Assembly: GCA_015062235.1 (NCBI GenBank) | Contig: SUUZ01000001.1 | Span: 62,001-126,000, forward strand | Origin: Alphaproteobacteria bacterium | GTDB taxonomy: Bacteria > Pseudomonadota > Alphaproteobacteria > RF32 > CAG-239 | Direction of reading: 5' to 3' | DNA: 64,000 bases | In this document: positions 37,802 to 47,578 of the stretch, piece after piece | Layout: each line of letters opens with the position of its first letter | Position numbering within the stretch: the first letter of the stretch is position 1 | Translations under genes and position numbers: made by a program | Notes under the pieces: model-generated | The model's input: only the letters and a program-made list of their open reading frames with translations | What the model was told of the DNA's origin: nothing | Database searches by the model: none

Positions 37802-37804
37802 ACC

Positions 37805-38863
37805 ATGACTAAACCAGAAAACAAAAATTGGATATTTTGGCTCACATTACTAGGTATATTCTGCTTACTTACATATGTACTTCGTTCGGTTTTACTTCCA
37901 TTTGTTGTTGGGATAATTATTGGTTACTTATTAGATCCATTAGCTACACGATTTGAAAAACTAAGAATCAGCAGAACAACAGCTACTTGTCTAGTTTTAT
38001 TTCTAGTTGCAATCATATTAATACCTGCTCTTATTGCCCTTGCAGGAATGATCGATGAACAACTAGCCCTATTTATTAATGCTGTACCTAAATATATGAG
38101 TTCATTAAGCCAAAAGATTGAACCTTTAATTGCTAACTTACAAGATAGTTTTCCAGCACTAAGCCGTGAAAAAATTCGCGAATATCTTCAAGGTAACATA
38201 TCCAATGGGCTCAAACTTCTCGGTAGTGTCCTACGCAAACTTATAACCAGTGGTTATGCTTTATTTAATATTGTATCTTTACTTTTAATTACTCCTGTAG
38301 TGGCATTTTATATGCTTCGTGATTGGAACGATTTTATAAAAAAAGTTGATAGTCTCTTACCTAAAAGCTACAAAAAAGAAATTCGCAATCAGGCTAAAGC
38401 CATTGATAAAATTATATCATCATTCATCCGAGGACAACTTTCTGTTTGTGTTTTGCTAGGTTCTTTTTATGCAATTGGTTTAACATTTGTCGGTCTTGAT
38501 TTAGGTATGCTAGTTGGTTTTATAGCTGGTATAATATCTTTTATACCTTATGTTGGATCAATTGTTGGTTTTATTACCGCAATGGCTATAGCATTTGCCC
38601 AATTTGATTATTGGGTTCCAATTACTCAAGTAATAGGTGTTTTTGCTGTTGGTCAATTTTTAGAAGGAAATTTCTTAACTCCCAAACTTGTTGGTGATTC
38701 AATAGGACTTCATCCAGTATGGGTTATGTTTGCTTTACTTGCAGGTGGTGTTCTACTCGGATTTTTGGGTTTAATGATTGCTGTACCTTTAGCTGCGGTA
38801 ATAGGTGTTCTAGTTCGTTTTGCTATTTCCAAGTACAAACAAAGCTCGTTATACAAAGAATAA
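37805..38863 (+). CDS. perM: PerM-type AI-2E family transporter
   Basis: A 352-aa multi-pass inner-membrane protein with about seven to eight helices and the conserved LGMLVGFIAGIISFIPYVGS and VFAVGQFLEGNFLTPKLVGD segments of the AI-2E/YdgG/PerM family. The family includes putative efflux or autoinducer-2 exporters and Na+/H+ antiporter-like proteins; the substrate cannot be told. It is coupled to the DUF2066 gene. Confidence 0.9.
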   Translation: MTKPENKNWIFWLTLLGIFCLLTYVLRSVLLPFVVGIIIGYLLDPLATRFEKLRISRTTATCLVLFLVAIILIPALIALAGMIDEQLALFINAVPKYMSSLSQKIEPLIANLQDSFPALSREKIREYLQGNISNGLKLLGSVLRKLITSGYALFNIVSLLLITPVVAFYMLRDWNDFIKKVDSLLPKSYKKEIRNQAKAIDKIISSFIRGQLSVCVLLGSFYAIGLTFVGLDLGMLVGFIAGIISFIPYVGSIVGFITAMAIAFAQFDYWVPITQVIGVFAVGQFLEGNFLTPKLVGDSIGLHPVWVMFALLAGGVLLGFLGLMIAVPLAAVIGVLVRFAISKYKQSSLYKE

Positions 38864-38957
38864 CCATTCCTAATTATTACTTGCAATTTTACATAAAGCA
38901 TTATATATTGCCAATCAAAATCAAATTAGTAATTCTCTAACTTTAATTTTAAGCTTT

Positions 38958-39830
38958 ATGAAAAAAATTGTATTCAATTCTGAAAACGGTTACGCTTACG
39001 ATTTCGTAAACGGAGAGATGCTTGAGCTCGGAAAGTTTTGTGGTATCAAACAAATTCATAATACTGGTATTTACTATATCGGAAATGATATATACCAGTT
39101 AGTAAACGGCAAATATCACCTACTTGCTGAAAATGTAGAATTTCATCCTATCAGCAACCTTCCAACTCCTAATACCAAACAATTCACAACAATTAAGGGA
39201 ATACTTCTATTCTCAAATGCTACAACACCAGATATCATTGAGATAAACAATGTTGATGCATACAAACAAATTTTCTTCCAACAGAAAACAGAACAACCTG
39301 TTTTTGCTGTAAGATCTCGTCAAAATGGTAGCTACACTGTTTTTGTGAGAGATACATCGGACAAAATTGTTAAATCTTGTGAAAATGCTATCGGACATGG
39401 TAGTACATTTTTTTGGAGCGGGGCTGTTTGGAAATTTGGACATACAGGCATCATGAAAACTCCCATAGATATGCCAATCGCCAATAGCAATTATATAATT
39501 GCTCGCAGTTACGAAAAAGTAAAAGATGTATTCCTAATTACATCTGAGGGAAATGTTTCCTACCTAGGCAATTTCAAATCTATCTTTCGGTCTCCTTCAT
39601 CAACAATACTTATTGTTCATGAGGATAACGGTTTAAGATTATGGAATCTAACAGATAGGTTCATTGAATCGATTGTTTTTGTTAACAGTGATGAAAATTT
39701 TGATATCAGCGACAGTGATGGAGTCATAACACTTCATCAAAAAGTTGATGTCGGTAGCGACAATGGTGGTATCATTGATGAGACTGTACTTTATAAACTT
39801 GACAATAAACAACACTACCACAGGATGTAA
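38958..39830 (+). CDS. Hypothetical protein, 290 aa, possible beta-rich fold
   Basis: Product not recognised. The sequence is made of short beta-like strands with repeated G/N/D turns (GIYYIGNDIYQLVNG, LITSEGNVSYLGNF, LIVHEDNGLRLWNL), suggestive of a beta-propeller-like or WG-type repeat domain. It is cytoplasmic (no signal peptide). No Shine-Dalgarno precedes the ATG. It stands alone with its own terminator and resembles in style the other orphan genes at 17.5, 45.2 and 62 kb. Confidence 0.7.
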   Translation: MKKIVFNSENGYAYDFVNGEMLELGKFCGIKQIHNTGIYYIGNDIYQLVNGKYHLLAENVEFHPISNLPTPNTKQFTTIKGILLFSNATTPDIIEINNVDAYKQIFFQQKTEQPVFAVRSRQNGSYTVFVRDTSDKIVKSCENAIGHGSTFFWSGAVWKFGHTGIMKTPIDMPIANSNYIIARSYEKVKDVFLITSEGNVSYLGNFKSIFRSPSSTILIVHEDNGLRLWNLTDRFIESIVFVNSDENFDISDSDGVITLHQKVDVGSDNGGIIDETVLYKLDNKQHYHRM

Positions 39831-39840
39831 CTCTATCCTA

Positions 39841-39878
39841 AAAATAAACCCCAAAGAGTTTTCTTTGGGGTTTATTTT
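39841..39878. terminator. Bidirectional terminator between orphan gene and rplI
   Basis: Long stem AAATAAACCCCAAAGA/CTTTGGGGTTTATTTT with a 5-nt loop, between convergent genes. Confidence 0.92.
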
Positions 39879-39891
39879 CGCTATTTGCTAA

Positions 39892-40377
39892 TTACTCACT
39901 AACATAAGCCTTAGCCTGTTTTTTAGCATCATCTTCGGTTCTAGCAACGTTAACCAAAATTGTTTGGCTAACTTCAGGGTGCAAGTTTAATTTAACTTGA
40001 TATATACCCAAATCTTTAATTGCCTTATCCAAGAAAACTTGACGACGTTCTACAGCATATCCTGCTTCTTTGATAGCAGCAGCAATGTCACGAATAGTAA
40101 CAGAACCATATAATTGTCCTGTTTCAGCAGCTTGACGAATCAAAACTGTAGAATATCCTTTCAATGTTTCAGCCAATTTAGAAGCTTCATCAAATGATTG
40201 TTTGTTACGAGCTTCTAATTCTGCCTTTTGTTTTTCATAAACAGCCAAATTAGCTTCAGTAGCACGTAAAGCCTTGCCTTGAGGCAATAAATAGTTACGA
40301 GCATAACCATTCTTAACGCTTACTTTTTCGCCCATTTTGCCAAGTTTTTCAACGTGTTCAAGTAAGATAACTTCCAT
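39892..40377 (-). CDS. rplI: 50S ribosomal protein L9
   Basis: 161-aa L9 with N-terminal globular domain (MEVILLEHVEKLGKMGEKVS, VKNGYARNYLLPQGKA), long helix and C-terminal domain (TGQLYGSVTIRDIAAAIKEA). Last gene of the rpsF-rpsR-rplI operon. Confidence 0.97.
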   Translation of the reverse strand: MEVILLEHVEKLGKMGEKVSVKNGYARNYLLPQGKALRATEANLAVYEKQKAELEARNKQSFDEASKLAETLKGYSTVLIRQAAETGQLYGSVTIRDIAAAIKEAGYAVERRQVFLDKAIKDLGIYQVKLNLHPEVSQTILVNVARTEDDAKKQAKAYVSE

Positions 40378-40394
40378 ATTCTTTCTCCCTTAAA

Positions 40395-40622
40395 CTACAT
40401 TGCAACATATGGCAACAAACCAAGATAGCGAGCTCTTTTAATAGCACGAGCCAACTCTCTTTGCTTTTTAGCCGAAACTGAAGTAATACGACTTGGAATA
40501 ATTTTACCTTTCTCTGAAATATAACGAGAAAGCAATTTTACATCCTTATAGTCGATCTTAAGACCGTCTTCACCAGAAAACGGACAGCTCTTTTTTCTTC
40601 TAAAGAATACCTGTTTAGCCAT
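40395..40622 (-). CDS. rpsR: 30S ribosomal protein S18
   Basis: S18 (75 aa). [17 protein letters not shown] and [20 protein letters not shown] are diagnostic. The start is ATG 40622, eight bases after AGGAG; the track start at 40694 lies within rpsF. Confidence 0.97.
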   Translation of the reverse strand: MAKQVFFRRKKSCPFSGEDGLKIDYKDVKLLSRYISEKGKIIPSRITSVSAKKQRELARAIKRARYLGLLPYVAM

Positions 40623-40632
40623 TTCCATTCTC

Positions 40633-40971
40633 CTATTCTTCAACAGCCGAATCAACACCATCAGAACTTGCAGAAACATCTGAAAATTCTTCAACTTTAA
40701 TAGTCATATAACGAATGATGTCTTCATTAACACGCATTACACGCTCATATTCTGCAACAGCTTGAGCTGGGGCAGAAATATTCAAAAGAACGTAATGACC
40801 TTTACGGTTTTTCTTAATACGATAAGCAAGGTTTTTCAAACCCCAATTATCTACACGAACAACTTCACCACCTTGTTCTGCAACAACTTGCTTTAAGCTG
40901 TCAACCAAAGATGAAACCTGTGAAGCTCCCAAATCTTGACGTGCAATCAACACGCTTTCATATTTATTCAT
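40633..40971 (-). CDS. rpsF: 30S ribosomal protein S6
   Basis: S6 (112 aa) binding S18 in the platform. [40 protein letters not shown] and [18 protein letters not shown] are typical. First gene of the operon. Acidic C-terminal tail ([10 protein letters not shown]). Confidence 0.96.
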   Translation of the reverse strand: MNKYESVLIARQDLGASQVSSLVDSLKQVVAEQGGEVVRVDNWGLKNLAYRIKKNRKGHYVLLNISAPAQAVAEYERVMRVNEDIIRYMTIKVEEFSDVSASSDGVDSAVEE

Positions 40972-41097
40972 TTTTATTTTAACTCCTTATGGATTCTCAA
41001 CAATTGACTTAAACCAAATACAAAACTTGTGTTATATATCAGCTTAAGCCGTCACTTGTATAGCTACAAAAATAAATTTGCAGCAAGGACGATGTGT

Positions 41098-41125
41098 CTT
41101 ATAGCATAAAATCTTTAATTTGCAA
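41098..41125 (-). promoter_or_regulatory. Promoter of rpsF-rpsR-rplI
   Basis: Minus-strand TTGCAA (+ 41120-41125) and TATAAG (41098-41103), 16-bp spacing, giving a leader of about 120 nt that could hold an S6/S18 control element; no such motif was pinned down. Confidence 0.5.
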
Positions 41126-41208
41126 GCATTTTATGCATACATTTTAATGAAGATTTAATCTTTTTTTGCTAATTGCATAAAATATATCATTCTTTGGAGT
41201 ATAACCTT

Positions 41209-41511
41209 ATGTTCTTCAATCGTATTTTTAGTTACTTCAGCATTTTTTTGTTTTTCTGTTTAATATTTGCAGCTATAGCAAATGCAGCTAGTGAAGATCG
41301 TATTGGCTTACAGAACCTTCACACTAGGGCTATCGTGTATTGCTACAACAACCCTAAACACTCTGCCGAAGAATGTGCCTCATACTACGAAAATCAGGGA
41401 TACACCAGATTGCGAGATATTCCTTATAAAACAGCACGCTTTGATAATCTCACCGTCGATACTTATCCGACTAGACGTTGGCGTGATGGCGAACTAACTC
41501 CACGTTGGTAA
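41209..41511 (+). CDS. Small exported protein, 100 aa
   Basis: Signal peptide residues 1-29 (FLFFCLIFAAIANAA-S) then a short mature part with two cysteines (IVYCYNNPKHSAEECASYYE) that may form a disulfide in the periplasm. The end is arginine-rich (TRRWRDGELTPRW). Start moved to ATG 41209 after TTTGGAG. Family not recognised. It lies just before comM, 13 bp apart, so may be cotranscribed. Confidence 0.7.
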   Translation: MFFNRIFSYFSIFLFFCLIFAAIANAASEDRIGLQNLHTRAIVYCYNNPKHSAEECASYYENQGYTRLRDIPYKTARFDNLTVDTYPTRRWRDGELTPRW

Positions 41512-41524
41512 GGAATTTCTAACA

Positions 41525-43039
41525 ATGACTACCCACATAAACACCCTAACTTTTAATGGGCTTGAAGTTCAAAAAGTTGATCTTCAAGCTCAAGTTTCTT
41601 CTGGCCTACCAAATTTTATAATTGTTGGATTACCAGACAAATCTATTGCTGAAAGTAAAGAACGTATCCGCTCAGCTATCCAATCAATAGGTTTGCAACT
41701 TCCAGCTAAACGAATTGTAATAAATCTAGCTCCTGCCGATTTATTAAAGGAAGGATCTCATTTTGACCTCCCTATTGTTTTAGGTATCTTAGCTGTTATG
41801 GGAGTAATTTCCAATAATAAATTAAAATCATATATGGTAATGGGTGAACTAGGTTTAGATGGTGCTATTTTACCTGTAAACGGTGTATTACCTGTTGCTC
41901 TTTATGCTAATAAAAATAATTTAGGTTTAATTTGCCCAGAAGCTTGTGGTAATGAAGCCGCTTGGGCTCAAACTCAAGATATTATCGCAGCTCCAAATTT
42001 GGTTAGCTTAATAAATCACTTTAACGGGAGTGAAATTCTAGAAACTCCATCGCCAAAACAAATACCTTTATCATCAAGTTCTGTTGATATGTCAGATGTT
42101 AAAGGACAAGAAACAGCTAAACGAGCTCTAGAAGTAGCTGCGGCAGGAGGTCACAATTTATTAATGATAGGTCCTCCAGGTTCTGGTAAGTCTATGCTAG
42201 CATCTCGCCTTCCATCTATTTTACCCCCTATGACTATTAATGAAGCTCTTGAAACTTCAATGATAAATTCTATTGCTGGCAAATTTGATGCATCTGGACT
42301 AAGTTTGTCACGTCCTTTTTGTGCTCCACATCACAGCGCATCTACACCTGCTTTAGTCGGAGGTGGACGTAAAGGTACCCCAGGAGAAATATCTCTAGCT
42401 CACAATGGTGTTCTATTTCTAGATGAGTTACCTGAATTTAACCGTTCAACTCTAGAAGCTCTACGTCAGCCTCTTGAAAATGGAAATATTCAAATATCTC
42501 GCGTTAATGCTCATACTACATTTCCTGCTAATTTCCAATTAATTGCTGCAATGAATCCTTGTCGCTGCGGTAATTTGGGACAAAAAGAAAAAGAATGTAG
42601 CAGAGCTCCTATATGTGCTCAAGAATATATGACAAAAATATCTGGACCTCTTTTAGATCGTATTGATATCAAAATTGAAGTACCTGCAGTTAGCCCTTGG
42701 GAACTTGCTGATGTAAAAAAAGGTGAAACATCAAAAGTTATCCAAAGCCGCGTTATTAACGCTCGAGAAATTCAAAAATCTAGATTAACCAATTTAGGCA
42801 TAAATAGTTTTTGTACTAATGCCTGCCTCAAAGGTAAGCTTTTAGAGGATATTTGCACAATAGACAAAGACGCAGAAAAACTATTAATAGCTTTTGCAGA
42901 CAAAAATTCTTTATCCGCAAGAGCTTATCATCGCACTTTACGGTTAGCAAGAACAATTGCGGACTTGCAAAATGAATCAAAAATACTTAAACTGCACATA
43001 GCTGAAGCTTTGTCTTATCGTCAAAGTCGCTATTTTTGA
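41525..43039 (+). CDS. comM: YifB/ComM-family Mg-chelatase-like AAA+ ATPase
   Basis: A 504-aa AAA+ helicase-like protein; ComM promotes branch migration in natural transformation in other bacteria. N-terminal ChlI-like domain (VDLQAQVSSGLPNFIIVGLP, ERIRSAIQSIGLQLPAKRI), then Walker A GPPGSGKSML, PFCAPHHSASTPAL, Walker B VLFLDELPEF, and the MNPCRCGN-containing C-domain. Length is normal. Whether the cell is transformable cannot be said from this gene alone. Confidence 0.95.
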   Translation: MTTHINTLTFNGLEVQKVDLQAQVSSGLPNFIIVGLPDKSIAESKERIRSAIQSIGLQLPAKRIVINLAPADLLKEGSHFDLPIVLGILAVMGVISNNKLKSYMVMGELGLDGAILPVNGVLPVALYANKNNLGLICPEACGNEAAWAQTQDIIAAPNLVSLINHFNGSEILETPSPKQIPLSSSSVDMSDVKGQETAKRALEVAAAGGHNLLMIGPPGSGKSMLASRLPSILPPMTINEALETSMINSIAGKFDASGLSLSRPFCAPHHSASTPALVGGGRKGTPGEISLAHNGVLFLDELPEFNRSTLEALRQPLENGNIQISRVNAHTTFPANFQLIAAMNPCRCGNLGQKEKECSRAPICAQEYMTKISGPLLDRIDIKIEVPAVSPWELADVKKGETSKVIQSRVINAREIQKSRLTNLGINSFCTNACLKGKLLEDICTIDKDAEKLLIAFADKNSLSARAYHRTLRLARTIADLQNESKILKLHIAEALSYRQSRYF

Positions 43040-43062
43040 TAGTCTAATTGGAGTTTATAAAA

Positions 43063-45126
43063 ATGCGTAAAAACGTTGGTATTGCTTTGTTGTCATCTTT
43101 GTTTATACTTTCTGCCTGCAGCAAAGAAAGCCCCGAACTTATACCTTGCATGTGTGATACAAATACCGATTCGACACTTGGTATTTTTGATTGTATGTGT
43201 GAACCTGCAAAGAAAAAACCTGTACGCCGCATATCGTATCTCCAAGACAAACAAAAAATACGTTATCAAAGTTTGATTATTACTGATGAGCAGGTCGACG
43301 CCTATACTCTCTTGCACCAAAGCCGTGACACTTATGCTCCTGTAAAACTTGAGAATGTTGATTTTCGTATTAAGAAAAACCGCAAATATGACGAATTTAA
43401 TACCAAATTAGGTGATTATCATTTCCGTATTTTTGGATGTCGTCGCGAAACAAAAAATGCATTCCTTAATCAAGGCCGTTCAATGCAAAAAGATATGCAC
43501 TTTTTTGATGTATTTTACGAAACAATGAATGACTATTATCCCGTTGTTGTAGAACCAACTAATGTATATTATCCCGATTCGGACAAAATAGCAAATCCAG
43601 AATACGTAATCACCGCCGAAATTACTGACTATTTTATGAACATCTGTGATGAATTTGATTGGAATGAAAGCAAAAATAAAAAGCTTCGTAATGGCTCATC
43701 AGAAATGACTGTCGTTTGGCGTATTATGAATCTAGCTAAAGATCAAGTTTATTGCCGTGGAACAACCACTGGTTATGGTCAAATAATTGAGGGAGAACCT
43801 AATGGTGAAACTCTCTTAGTTGAACGAGCTTTTGAAGATGCTCTAACCAAACTTCCAGAAATTAGTTGTGTAAATTCAACTTTATCACAGCGAGTTTGTC
43901 AGGCAGATATTGAAGAACAACTGGCTCGCCTCAACAATTATGAAAATTGTGAAACTTGTTTTGCATCTCAATATGCAGAAGAACTAAAAAGTGTTGAACT
44001 ACTTCAAGAATGTGAACACTCCGTTAATCAAAATCAAACACCTTTAGTGATTGAAACAACACCGATGACTTGTGAAGGAAGCGCATGTCAATCACTTGTT
44101 GAGGTTGTCGAGACATCTGGCGGTGTTCGTGATTCTAATATATCTATCATAGATGAATGTAAAACTGCTGAAGTCGTAGCTCCTTGTGACGAATTTTCTG
44201 AAGATGGAGGTGTTGAAGAATGCCATACTTTGGTAAAACCTGAAGAAGTAATTACTGTAGCTGATGACTATTTTGTAGATATTCCTCTTGAAATTGATAC
44301 AACACCAGAAATCAATATAGTTGAAGATGGAGGGGCTTCAGGTAGTGGCGAAAGTATTGAAATAAATGAGGTAAACGAAAACGCTTTTGCTTCAATAAAT
44401 TCGCAATTCTGTATTGTAAACAATCCTCCTTTTGAAGATTTAAAACCATACAACTTGTATAAATTAAGAGCTTCTATTGTATCTGTTGAAAATGAAAACG
44501 GTAAAAAAGGTGCTGGTTTAATAATCGCAGATAACATGGTGTTAACCTCAGCTGATTTAATTCAAAAGGATAACAATCGTTATAGCTTAACGACTGTTAA
44601 TGGAAAAGAGATGAAAGCATCTGCTTTTCGTGTCAATCCAACCAAAAATGTTGCCGTCTTACTACTTGATACACCAACAACATACCAGCCATTACCAATG
44701 TCTTTGAGCTTACCAGAAGTTGAAAAAGATATCCTCCTAACTCTAGGTCTCTTAAACTTTGAAGACGAAGGCGAAAACTACATTGACAATGAAGGAAGAG
44801 TTGTTGGATACCGTTGGTCAGAAGAGCGTGGTGCCGAAATTATTGTTGACACATTCGTTCAAACAGTAACACTTGGTGGAGCTTTAATAGATCAAAAAGG
44901 AAATATAATTGGTATTGCTCATGAAACCAAAAAATCCGAAAACTCTCCTGATTTGTTTATCCCTATAGAAACAGCTTTAAATAGTCTTGGGCTTGAAATT
45001 TGTGGACAAAAACCAACTACATCAAAGCCTAAGTCTGTTAAAATATTCACTCCTATTGCTGATGCTATCGACAATTCTCCTGTAGATAAATCACCAAAAC
45101 CAATAAGTAGTGAAAAACGCAAATAA
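43063..45126 (+). CDS. Lipoprotein with degenerate trypsin-like domain
   Basis: A 687-aa protein starting at ATG 43063. Lipobox FILSAC marks it as a lipoprotein. A middle part (about 85-275) has beta-rich patches (ITAEITDYFMNICDEFDWNE) like outer-membrane-lipoprotein assembly or CsgG-type domains, but not clearly. A low-complexity acidic linker with many EE/TT follows (about 295-445). From residue about 465 a trypsin-like fold appears (LRASIVSVENENGKKGAGLI, LTSADLIQ, VAVLLLD, LGGALIDQKGNIIGIAHE), but His, Asp and Ser of the triad look replaced (SAD for NAH, N for D, L for S). It is therefore likely an inactive pseudoprotease with a binding role. Confidence 0.7.
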   Translation: MRKNVGIALLSSLFILSACSKESPELIPCMCDTNTDSTLGIFDCMCEPAKKKPVRRISYLQDKQKIRYQSLIITDEQVDAYTLLHQSRDTYAPVKLENVDFRIKKNRKYDEFNTKLGDYHFRIFGCRRETKNAFLNQGRSMQKDMHFFDVFYETMNDYYPVVVEPTNVYYPDSDKIANPEYVITAEITDYFMNICDEFDWNESKNKKLRNGSSEMTVVWRIMNLAKDQVYCRGTTTGYGQIIEGEPNGETLLVERAFEDALTKLPEISCVNSTLSQRVCQADIEEQLARLNNYENCETCFASQYAEELKSVELLQECEHSVNQNQTPLVIETTPMTCEGSACQSLVEVVETSGGVRDSNISIIDECKTAEVVAPCDEFSEDGGVEECHTLVKPEEVITVADDYFVDIPLEIDTTPEINIVEDGGASGSGESIEINEVNENAFASINSQFCIVNNPPFEDLKPYNLYKLRASIVSVENENGKKGAGLIIADNMVLTSADLIQKDNNRYSLTTVNGKEMKASAFRVNPTKNVAVLLLDTPTTYQPLPMSLSLPEVEKDILLTLGLLNFEDEGENYIDNEGRVVGYRWSEERGAEIIVDTFVQTVTLGGALIDQKGNIIGIAHETKKSENSPDLFIPIETALNSLGLEICGQKPTTSKPKSVKIFTPIADAIDNSPVDKSPKPISSEKRK

Positions 45127-45130
45127 ATTA

Positions 45131-45164
45131 AAATCCCTCCTCAAAATAAGGAGGGATTTTTTTA
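45131..45164 (+). terminator. Terminator after the pseudoprotease lipoprotein
   Basis: Stem AAATCCCTCCT/AGGAGGGATTT followed by a long T-run. Confidence 0.92.
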
Positions 45165-45238
45165 TTGCATAAAAACAAATAATACTATATACATACCGCA
45201 AACTAAAAATTATTTATAAATTTTAAATCCTATAATTT

Positions 45239-45622
45239 ATGAAAAAAAATCAAATAGTTCAATTCACACAGGCTTGGAATACTTACATCGAAAGCTGTGG
45301 CTGTAGTCCAGAAGAACATGGTTACAAACACATAACCAACTATAAAGGTAATTTTTTGTACGCCACCAACCAGAGTACTGGTGACGCGTTTATTAAGCAT
45401 CAAAAATTTATACACACCAGTTTACGTGTATTTAGTATATTTATGTTGTTGCTTTGCTTACTTACATTGCCAATGTTACGTTTGGGCTACTTTCCGATAT
45501 TTGCAATAGCTGTAGCCATAATATCATTAGTTTTAGCAATATTTTGTCTTTTTGCAAAACGATATTGCCAAAGATTAGAAATGAAATTCATGGGCAAAAT
45601 ATGCATAATCTACCACAAATAA
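45239..45622 (+). CDS. Hypothetical membrane protein, 127 aa
   Basis: A 127-aa protein with a soluble N-terminal half containing two adjacent cysteines (ESCGCSPEEHGYK) and two helices near residues 61-80 and 82-104. No Shine-Dalgarno precedes the ATG; TATAAT is right before it. It is a lone gene with its own terminator. Family not recognised. It belongs by style with the other SD-less orphan genes of this window. Confidence 0.65.
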   Translation: MKKNQIVQFTQAWNTYIESCGCSPEEHGYKHITNYKGNFLYATNQSTGDAFIKHQKFIHTSLRVFSIFMLLLCLLTLPMLRLGYFPIFAIAVAIISLVLAIFCLFAKRYCQRLEMKFMGKICIIYHK

Positions 45623-45637
45623 AAGACAATCTCTTAC

Positions 45638-45670
45638 AAAAAAACTCTGATAAAAAACCAGAGTTTTTTC
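45638..45670 (+). terminator. Terminator after the 127-aa gene
   Basis: Stem AAAAAACTCTG/CAGAGTTTTTT with a 9-nt loop. Confidence 0.88.
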
Positions 45671-45747
45671 TTTTAATTTACTATTGCATCTAGAGATATT
45701 TTTACCTACATATATATCAACTACAACAATTAAGGATTTTTATAGCA

Positions 45748-46278
45748 ATGACTACAATCTTATGTATCCGCAAAAATAACAAAGTTGTAATGGCTGGAGA
45801 CGGTCAAGCAACTCTTGGCGAAGCTGTTGTTTTTAAATCTCACTCAATTAAAGTTCGCCGCATAGGTAATGGCAAAATAATTGCAGGCTTTGCTGGAGCC
45901 GCTGCGGATGGGATAACCCTAATCGAAAGATTGGAAGCTAAACTAGAAAAACATGCTAATCAATTAAAACGTGCCGCTGTCGAACTAGCCAAAGACTGGC
46001 GCATGGATAAATACCTTCGTCAACTACAAGCATTTATGATCGTTGCAGATAAAGATACATCTTTAGTAATTTCTGGTACTGGCGAAGTTATGGAACCTGA
46101 TGATGGCATTATTGGCATAGGATCTGGTGGAAACTATGCTATGGCTGCAGCCAAAGCTCTTTATGATATACAAGAGCTATCCTTAGAAAATATCGCTCAA
46201 AAAGCCATGAAAATCGCTGGCGATATTGATATCTACACTAATCACAATGTTATTATGGAAAGTATTGAAAATGACTAA
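45748..46278 (+). CDS. hslV: ATP-dependent protease subunit HslV
   Basis: Proteasome-like peptidase (176 aa) of the HslVU complex. [20 protein letters not shown] exposes the catalytic Thr after Met removal. [14 protein letters not shown] and the NHNVIMES tail are typical. It overlaps hslU by 8 bp. Confidence 0.97.
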   Translation: MTTILCIRKNNKVVMAGDGQATLGEAVVFKSHSIKVRRIGNGKIIAGFAGAAADGITLIERLEAKLEKHANQLKRAAVELAKDWRMDKYLRQLQAFMIVADKDTSLVISGTGEVMEPDDGIIGIGSGGNYAMAAAKALYDIQELSLENIAQKAMKIAGDIDIYTNHNVIMESIEND

Positions 46279-47578
46279 TTTTAGCCCTCGTGAAATTGTA
46301 TCAGAACTCGACAAATTTATTATTGGTCAAGAAGATGCTAAAAAAGCTGTCGCTGTAGCTTTACGCAATCGTTGGCGCCGTATGCAACTTCCAGACAAAC
46401 TAAAAGAAGAAATTGTACCTAAAAACATTCTAATGATTGGTCCAACTGGTGTTGGTAAAACAGAAATATCTCGTCGTCTTGCCAAACTAGCTAAAGCACC
46501 TTTTATCAAAGTTGAAGCTACAAAATTTACCGAAATAGGCTATGTTGGACGAGATGTTGAAAGTATTATTCGTGACCTGCTTGAAATATCAATTGTACAA
46601 ACACGCAAAAATTTGCGTAAAAGTGTTAGTGCTAAGGCTGAATCCGCTGCCGAAAAACGTCTGATTGATGCTCTTGTTGGGACTTCAGCTAGTGAAGAAA
46701 CTAAAAACAAATTTTTAAATATGTTACGCGAACACCAAATTGATGATCGTGAAGTAGAAATATCTTTACTTGATAATTCTAATTCATCTATGCCAACTTT
46801 TGATATACCTGGAATGCCAGGAGCTTCCATGGGAATGATAAGTTTAGGCGACCTACTTGGTGGATCACCTCAAAAATTTAAAACCCGCAAGCTCAAAGTA
46901 TCAGAAGCTTTCAAAGCATTAATTGATGAAGAATGTGACAAACTTCTAGATAATGATGCTATTACCGAAACAGCAATAAAATCTGTTGAAAACGATGGTA
47001 TTGTATTCATTGATGAAATTGATAAAATTACTGGTAAATCTGAGGGAACTAGAGGTGATGTATCTCGTGAAGGAGTTCAAAGAGACTTATTACCACTAAT
47101 TGAAGGAACAACTGTCACAACTAAATATGGTATGGTAAAAACAGACCACATCTTATTTATTTGTTCTGGTGCATTTCATCTAGCCAAACCATCTGATATG
47201 TTGCCAGAACTTCAAGGACGCCTCCCCATAAGAGTAGAGTTAAAAGCATTAACCCATAATGACTTTGTTCGTATTCTAACTGAACCAGAAGCAAACTTAA
47301 TAGAACAATATATAGCTCTTCTTGGTACTGAAAACTTTAAATTAGATTTTGAAACCGAAGCAATTGAAAAAATTGCAGATATTGCTGTGGCAATTAATGA
47401 AAATGTAGAAAATATCGGAGCAAGACGTCTACATACAGTTTTAGAAATTTTGCTTGAAGATATCAGCTTTTATGCTTCAGATAAAGGAGGACAAAGTCTA
47501 ACAATAACTGCGTCTATGGTTGAAGAAAAGTTAAGTCAATATACTGTTCAATCAGACCTATCAAAATTTATTCTATAA
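46271..47578 (+). CDS. hslU: HslU ATPase of the HslVU protease
   Basis: AAA+ unfoldase (435 aa). Walker [12 protein letters not shown]-domain between about 110 and 240, Walker [11 protein letters not shown], sensor and C-terminal tail SKFIL that docks into HslV. Start ATG 46271 ([13 protein letters not shown]), not the track start 46226. It is coupled to hemW by TAATG. Confidence 0.97.
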   Translation: MTNFSPREIVSELDKFIIGQEDAKKAVAVALRNRWRRMQLPDKLKEEIVPKNILMIGPTGVGKTEISRRLAKLAKAPFIKVEATKFTEIGYVGRDVESIIRDLLEISIVQTRKNLRKSVSAKAESAAEKRLIDALVGTSASEETKNKFLNMLREHQIDDREVEISLLDNSNSSMPTFDIPGMPGASMGMISLGDLLGGSPQKFKTRKLKVSEAFKALIDEECDKLLDNDAITETAIKSVENDGIVFIDEIDKITGKSEGTRGDVSREGVQRDLLPLIEGTTVTTKYGMVKTDHILFICSGAFHLAKPSDMLPELQGRLPIRVELKALTHNDFVRILTEPEANLIEQYIALLGTENFKLDFETEAIEKIADIAVAINENVENIGARRLHTVLEILLEDISFYASDKGGQSLTITASMVEEKLSQYTVQSDLSKFIL

